DNA of 64,000 nucleotides from Formicarius rufipectus. Its lineage: Eukaryota > Chordata > Aves > Passeriformes > Formicariidae. Under the pieces are notes generated by a model, which saw nothing but the letters and a program-made list of their open reading frames with translations, did no database searches and was not told the DNA's origin. This document shows positions 59,351 to 64,000 of this stretch, piece by piece (position 1 is the first letter of the stretch; each line of letters opens with the position of its first letter). Where the stretch lies: the NCBI GenBank assembly GCA_013399695.1, contig VXAU01006141.1, forward strand, positions 1,215,405 through 1,279,404. Direction: 5' to 3'. The position numbers and the translations under genes were made by a program.

Positions 59351-61049
59351 CTCTTTTTCTCTTGAGGCTTATTTGATCTCAGGTAAATGGTAGCAATTAT
59401 CAGCAATTTACATGAGGAATATGAAACACAGCCACCTCATTACACTGAAGAAAGACTAGGGCACAAAAACTCACATTGAAGACAGCCCTGACACCAGTCA
59501 GAATCTAGGAAAATTAGCTATTAGGTTAATGTGCATGGCCAGTGACACACTAAGCAATTTTAAGAGGGACAAGAGTTTTTGTCCTTTTGAAGCTTTGTGT
59601 TTCAGTAACACTCCAGTTAAACAACAGTATCTGATATTAAAGTAAACCAAAACAGACTTTGTTGTCTGATTACACTATTATTTTATGCAATTCCTTTTAC
59701 TAAAGAAATCATTAAAGTTGCAAATATATAGCACAGAGTACACTCCAGAACTATTACAGAAATTTACCTTGAAGAAGGGTCTCCAATACAGACAGTTCCA
59801 AAAAAAAAAGAGCATTTGTTCATCATTCTTGATAGTTTCCAAATTAATTTTTCCCAAATTAGCTTGCTCTCTCATTATTCCATATCAATTCAGAGTAGTA
59901 TGCGATTTTAGCGACAACCCATTATTACGGATTCAACACATTGACTAGTGAATATTAGATGTACAACTAGCTCATGATGGAGGCTTCAGTGGTATATTTT
60001 AATAAAGCAACATTCAATGATAATATTCATTATGGGTACAAAATGAATGCTGGAAGCCAACAGACTCCTAACTGCTGTCCCATGGATTGTTTTGAATAAG
60101 TGGCATACTGAAGATGATGTGTAATTAAAGCTGCACTGAAAAAAACGTTGAAAGCAACTGATTAGTGTTTAAACAGCAAACAAAAAAAAAACAAGCAAAA
60201 AAAGATGGGCCCCTTTGTAGGTGCTAATTTTTAGCTTCTTCACTATAAAACCAGTTACAAAATATGAAATATTTATCCATCTAAAGAGCATTGATTAAAA
60301 AATGAACCAGGCCTCAGATACCATAAACCTAGCTTAAAAAAAAAAGAAAACAAAACAAACAAAAAACCCTACAAACAACAAAACAAACAAACAAAACAAA
60401 AAAACACAAACAAACAAAATAAACCAAAGAGAGTTAAAGCATATATTTTAGTCATCTTCTAAGCTTCAGGGAGGTGTGGCCCTATAGATTGAGCCTGGGG
60501 CAGCTATCCAAGTTTCTTTTGCCAAGCAAGACATCTAGAGCTCGCTCCATGTTTTCACCTGAAAAGCAAGATGCTCACATAATCATCTGACCTCAGAAAC
60601 AGCAACATAAATAACACCAAGCCTTGCATTATAAATGTATTACATTCAGTATTTATGTATAAGAAAGTAAGAAAACAAGCAACCAGTTTCAATTAATTGC
60701 TTACAGCTGGCCTGAAAATGGCCTTCCCCAGAGAAAACAATTGTCTTTGAACTTCTGGAGTATATCACCTCAAAAAGTAAGTTAAATTCTCTCTCAGATG
60801 CAAATATGTGAAAGTGGTATTTGCACAAATCTCTTCTGATTCATATCCCCACTGGATTTGCTTTTAGCAACTGTGAAATTTCAGCATTCAGTGGCACATG
60901 AAAAGCAGATCACAAGAAGGAACACTGGGGATCAGTTGGAAACACTAGTCTTTAGCTGTGTAACTGATAATCTAAAATTTATAAGGGTACAGTGCTCGTA
61001 TGTTTAATTAGCTAAAACCAACACTAAGCTACTACTCTGAAAGACTATC
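59351..61049. other. Non-coding spacer between two inverted CR1 tails
   Basis: Unique AT-rich sequence. It holds a small A/C tract near 60175-60204 and a larger one at 60335-60427. No gene recognised. Confidence 0.5.
60335..60427. repeat. A/C-only tract with (CAAA)n
   Basis: A10 and A4 runs followed by CAAAACAAAC and repeated CAAA units, with almost no G or T over about 90 bases. Confidence 0.9.
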
Positions 61050-61231
61050 AATGTCTGGGAACAGTCTGCCCAGAGGAGTTATGAATGCCTCATCCCTGAA
61101 AGTGTTCAAGGCCAAGTTGGATGTGGCCTTGAGCAAACTGGTCCAGTGGAAGGTGTCTCCTGCCCACGGCAGAGAGGTTGGAAGTAGATGATCTTTAAGG
61201 TCCCTTCCTACCCAAATTATTCTATGATTTT
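61050..61231 (+). mobile_element. CR1: CR1 3' fragment
   Basis: Plus-strand CR1 tail of about 180 bases: 'gggaacagtctgcccagagg', 'gcctcatccctgaaagtgtt', 'gatgtggccttgagcaaact', 'aggtgtctcctgcccacggc' and 'tttaaggtcccttcctaccc', then the terminal 'attattctatgatttt'. It begins near the end of ORF2 (the region coding for the W-N-x-L-P type segment) and is 5'-truncated. It shares a perfect 22-base match with the reverse complement of 59271-59292. Confidence 0.92.
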
Positions 61232-63771
61232 CATACTCAGACAATTACACTTTCTCAACAGTGTTCAGGCTATTCAGCCAATATGTTCCAATACATTACT
61301 TCTACTGGTGAGAGCACCTAAATTCCACATTCAGGCCAAGACCTAATGTGCTACCAAGACCTAATGTAGTACTGGATGAGTACTACATTGAAATTCTTGG
61401 CTTTAAAATGTTATGGTTTATTTTACTATTGCTGAAAAAAACTATGAAGAAACATTAAATATATGTAAACTAATATTTAAAGTAGCAGGGAGGAGCAGAG
61501 CCAGAGAACTTCTATTACTGGATACAATCTTTCCCTTTCACCTGAACATCAAGTCACTTAACACTGGAACAACCTGGAATTATTCACAAGGTCAAAGTCT
61601 TAGAGACGTGTATTTTCACAAGCCATGAACCAGAGAGAGCAGTCAGTTTCTAGTAAACAGAACTGAGTGGAGTTAAAAGTACATACTATTCTCTTAATAT
61701 TCTTCCTGCAGGTAGAGAAACATCTGTAAACATGAAAGAAGAACATAAGTGAATAAAAGTGGAAGGCCAGGATGCAGATAATCCTGATTTGTCCATAGCA
61801 AGTCGGTATTTAGGAACATATGCTGAGGATATTCAAAAAACTTTTAAAAAAAGACCCAAATCTTTAACAAGGAGTAGATGCAGATATTCTGTAGGAAGAG
61901 GCTAAGATTGAAGAACAGGGATAGCTGGCTCAAGCCCACATGAATGTATTTAAAATACTAATCACATAATGACAGACCGTGATACTGAATCACCACAAAA
62001 TAGGCCTAGTTAATGTAGAGCAAAATGAACCTTTGGCAAAGGTGATGGCTGTGCCCATTTCCTGTGGAAACAAGCACCCTGCCAATTGCTACAATCATTA
62101 AAATGGACAAGTCTTCCATACTGATCAGGAAGACTGTTCAAGAGTTCAGTGACACTTGCATTTCTCAAGTGCAGAAGAGCTCCTAGGAATTAGAAAACTA
62201 ATTCCTACTGACAGTGGTGTCAAATGGAAACTTAAAATACGGCTGTTCACCTCCAAACTTGCCTCTGCTCTTCAACTGAAGTCCCAGGCTTTCAGAGGCA
62301 GAAATCATGATAATTCACTTAGCCTTCATGGAAGAGAACCACAGTGTTAATACAGTTTTAACAATAGTTTGATCTCCATATAACAAAAAGACTGTCACTA
62401 GGATCTGCAAATTTTGTGCTGCGGTTTTCAGGGTTTTTTTATTAAATTCTTTGATACTTACATGCTAACTGAAAATAAAAAAAAAATTCCTCTTACTGAT
62501 AATGAGGATATATCTAACACTGAGCCCTGTTACTGATGTAGCTGCATTAGAGTGTGATTCTACAATCTAACTGCATCTTACAGGTGTTCTTCCCCTCTGA
62601 ATTGTATTTGGAAAACCAAATCAGATGCTGCAAAATATTCCCCATGGAACAAAAATGAATGTTTGATTTAAACTGGAGAGCAGTTATCCCCATGATTATT
62701 TATCCTGAAAACCAATAGTGAAAATTTCAGAAACACAAGAACTACTGAATTGGATCAGGACACACTCCTATCCTCTTTCTAGAGGTGAGCAGATGCTATG
62801 GAGGGAAGCACAAGGAACCCTCAAGAAGCCTCCTCACATCCTAAGAGAGGCTAATTTGAATTCTGCATAATGAAGTTTAATATTCTCTCCAATATTTTTC
62901 TCTACTTACTACAGTTCTAGACCTTGTCAGAGCTATCTACTACAATCCCTTGAAATCTTCATCTCAAGAATAAATTACATGTTTGCTTAAAAATTTTCTT
63001 CTACCAGTTTTTAATTGATGGCTTTGCAGCTTCTTTGACTGTCTACCTGTTTTTCTCTTATAACAGAGTAAGAAGAAAAACTCTCTACCTGCCTGAGCAG
63101 CATATGTCAGTATGTTTCGTATTCTTTTTTCAACTTCTTTAAGGTAAACAGCTAAAACTCTTGAGACTCTTTACAGATCGTCTATACTCTTTCTACTTGC
63201 ACATCTCAGAGCCTTCTGTAATATTTTTTGAGATGAGATAAGTACTATTACAATATTACACTAAATTCTCTGAAGGCATCCTAATACACAGGAATGACAT
63301 TACATTATTCCAGTTCCTAAAATCTGGTTTGCACGTGCAGTCAAACAGCAGAGGTCTTCCCTGAGCTGTGTACAGTCCCAAACTTACCAGCTGATGTAAT
63401 GTGAAATTCGGCAGGTAATTTTTAGCATTTTCAGGAAACATGACACTTCTGTTGGTGACAAATGAATGACATTTGTTGACATTTGACACCTGGCTGGGTC
63501 AGGTCTCCCTAGAGTAATGTAACAAGTCCTTTCCTGTTCTGTCCAATCCATATCAGTTTATGTCTTCAGTAGATTTTCACTTCTTCCTCGTCTCTTTCCT
63601 ACTAATTCAGAAGTATATTAAATACTGGAATTGGTATATAACTTTGAGGCATCCCAGTATGTTCTGAATTGTCATTTTTTACCACAACAAAACTATGCTC
63701 CAAGCAAGTTTTGGGGTCATGGCAACACTATCTCAGATTATCTCTGATAGTTTCCCTAATGGAGTTTTGCT
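61232..63771. other. Unique non-coding DNA with a strong hairpin
   Basis: Holds a direct repeat and hairpin at 61336-61389, otherwise unique AT-rich sequence. No gene recognised. Confidence 0.5.
61336..61389. repeat. Direct repeat merging into an 11-bp-stem hairpin
   Basis: CCAAGACCTAATGT occurs at 61336-61349 and 61354-61367 (18-base period). The end of the second copy opens a perfect stem: AATGTAGTACT (61363-61373) pairs with AGTACTACATT (61379-61389) around the loop GGATG. Confidence 0.92.
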
Positions 63772-63868
63772 AAAAAAAAAAAAAAATCCAAAAGACAAAC
63801 CCCAAAACCCAAATAAACCTCACCAAAACAAAACAAACAAAACACCCCCAGAAAAACACAAAACCACA
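63772..63868. repeat. A/C-rich tract after an A15 run
   Basis: A15 followed by AAACCCCAAAACCC- and CAAAACAAACAAAAC-type sequence with a few T and G. Another member of the tract family. Confidence 0.88.
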
Positions 63869-63870
63869 CT

Positions 63871-63907
63871 TTTATACATACATATATATATATACACACA
63901 ATATATA
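63871..63907. repeat. (TA)n/(CA)n compound microsatellite
   Basis: TTTATACATACATATATATA continues as TATACACACAATATATAA. It directly follows the A/C tract and may vary in length between individuals. Confidence 0.9.
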
Positions 63908-64000
63908 AACAGCCTAAGTGAAGCACAAAAGGACTATAGTACGGTGCAAAAGAAGTAGATCTGGCCCTACAGGGGATTTAGTTACAAAAAAAAAAAAAAA
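63908..64000. other. Right edge of window, ending in an A-run
   Basis: Short unique sequence ending in 14 A's at the window boundary. Whether this continues as another A/C tract cannot be seen. Confidence 0.6.

Noticed and set aside
63987..64000. Terminal A-run considered as a poly(A) tail of a retrocopy
   Set aside because: No recognisable gene or element precedes it and the window ends inside it.

Overview
This window looks like ordinary non-coding nuclear DNA from a bird. The main evidence is repeat content. At least eight pieces of chicken-repeat-1 (CR1) LINEs are recognisable, several with the typical avian CR1 3' end (a short TTCTATGATT-type terminal motif, read on either strand). There is one solo LTR of an avian-type endogenous retrovirus. 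Mammalian L1 or Alu-type SINEs and bacterial operon features are absent. A crocodile or turtle is less likely but not excluded. Base composition is AT-rich and even, with many A-rich tracts.

No host protein-coding gene, rRNA, tRNA or CRISPR could be supported. The open frames are almost all shorter than about 110 codons. They lack a recognisable domain and fall on both strands at random, as expected for an intron or gene desert. The only coding sequence I recognise is the decayed CR1 reverse transcriptase on the minus strand near 1.5-2.6 kb. The longest open frame, at 2142-2648 on the plus strand, is the antisense of that element.

Layout: 1-1350 unique sequence; 1351-2625 two CR1 3' ends in series, the second carrying reverse transcriptase remnants; 4104-4320 and 7115-7290 further minus-strand CR1 fragments; about 8433-8920 a solo LTR with TATA box and polyadenylation signal; 9-43 kb mostly unique AT-rich DNA with one old plus-strand CR1 tail (16.3 kb), an ancient-repeat-like segment (28.7 kb), a promoter-like GC-richer patch (30.6-30.8 kb) and several A/C-only or T/G-only tracts; 43.15-43.85 kb an unexplained GC-richer block joined to a plus-strand CR1 (43.85-44.32 kb); 44-59 kb unique DNA, including a second ancient-repeat-like segment near 52.9 kb; 59.25 and 61.05 kb two related CR1 tails in inverted orientation; and a microsatellite at the right end.

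I found no set of genes working together and no convincing new biological system. The points most worth a second look are the inverted CR1 pair at 59.2/61.2 kb, the A/C-only tract family with an extreme C-run at 42.88 kb, the two unexplained blocks at 6.2-7.1 and 43.15-43.85 kb, several exact palindromes, and candidate conserved non-coding elements. Family names and boundaries come from memory of avian repeats and were not checked against a library.
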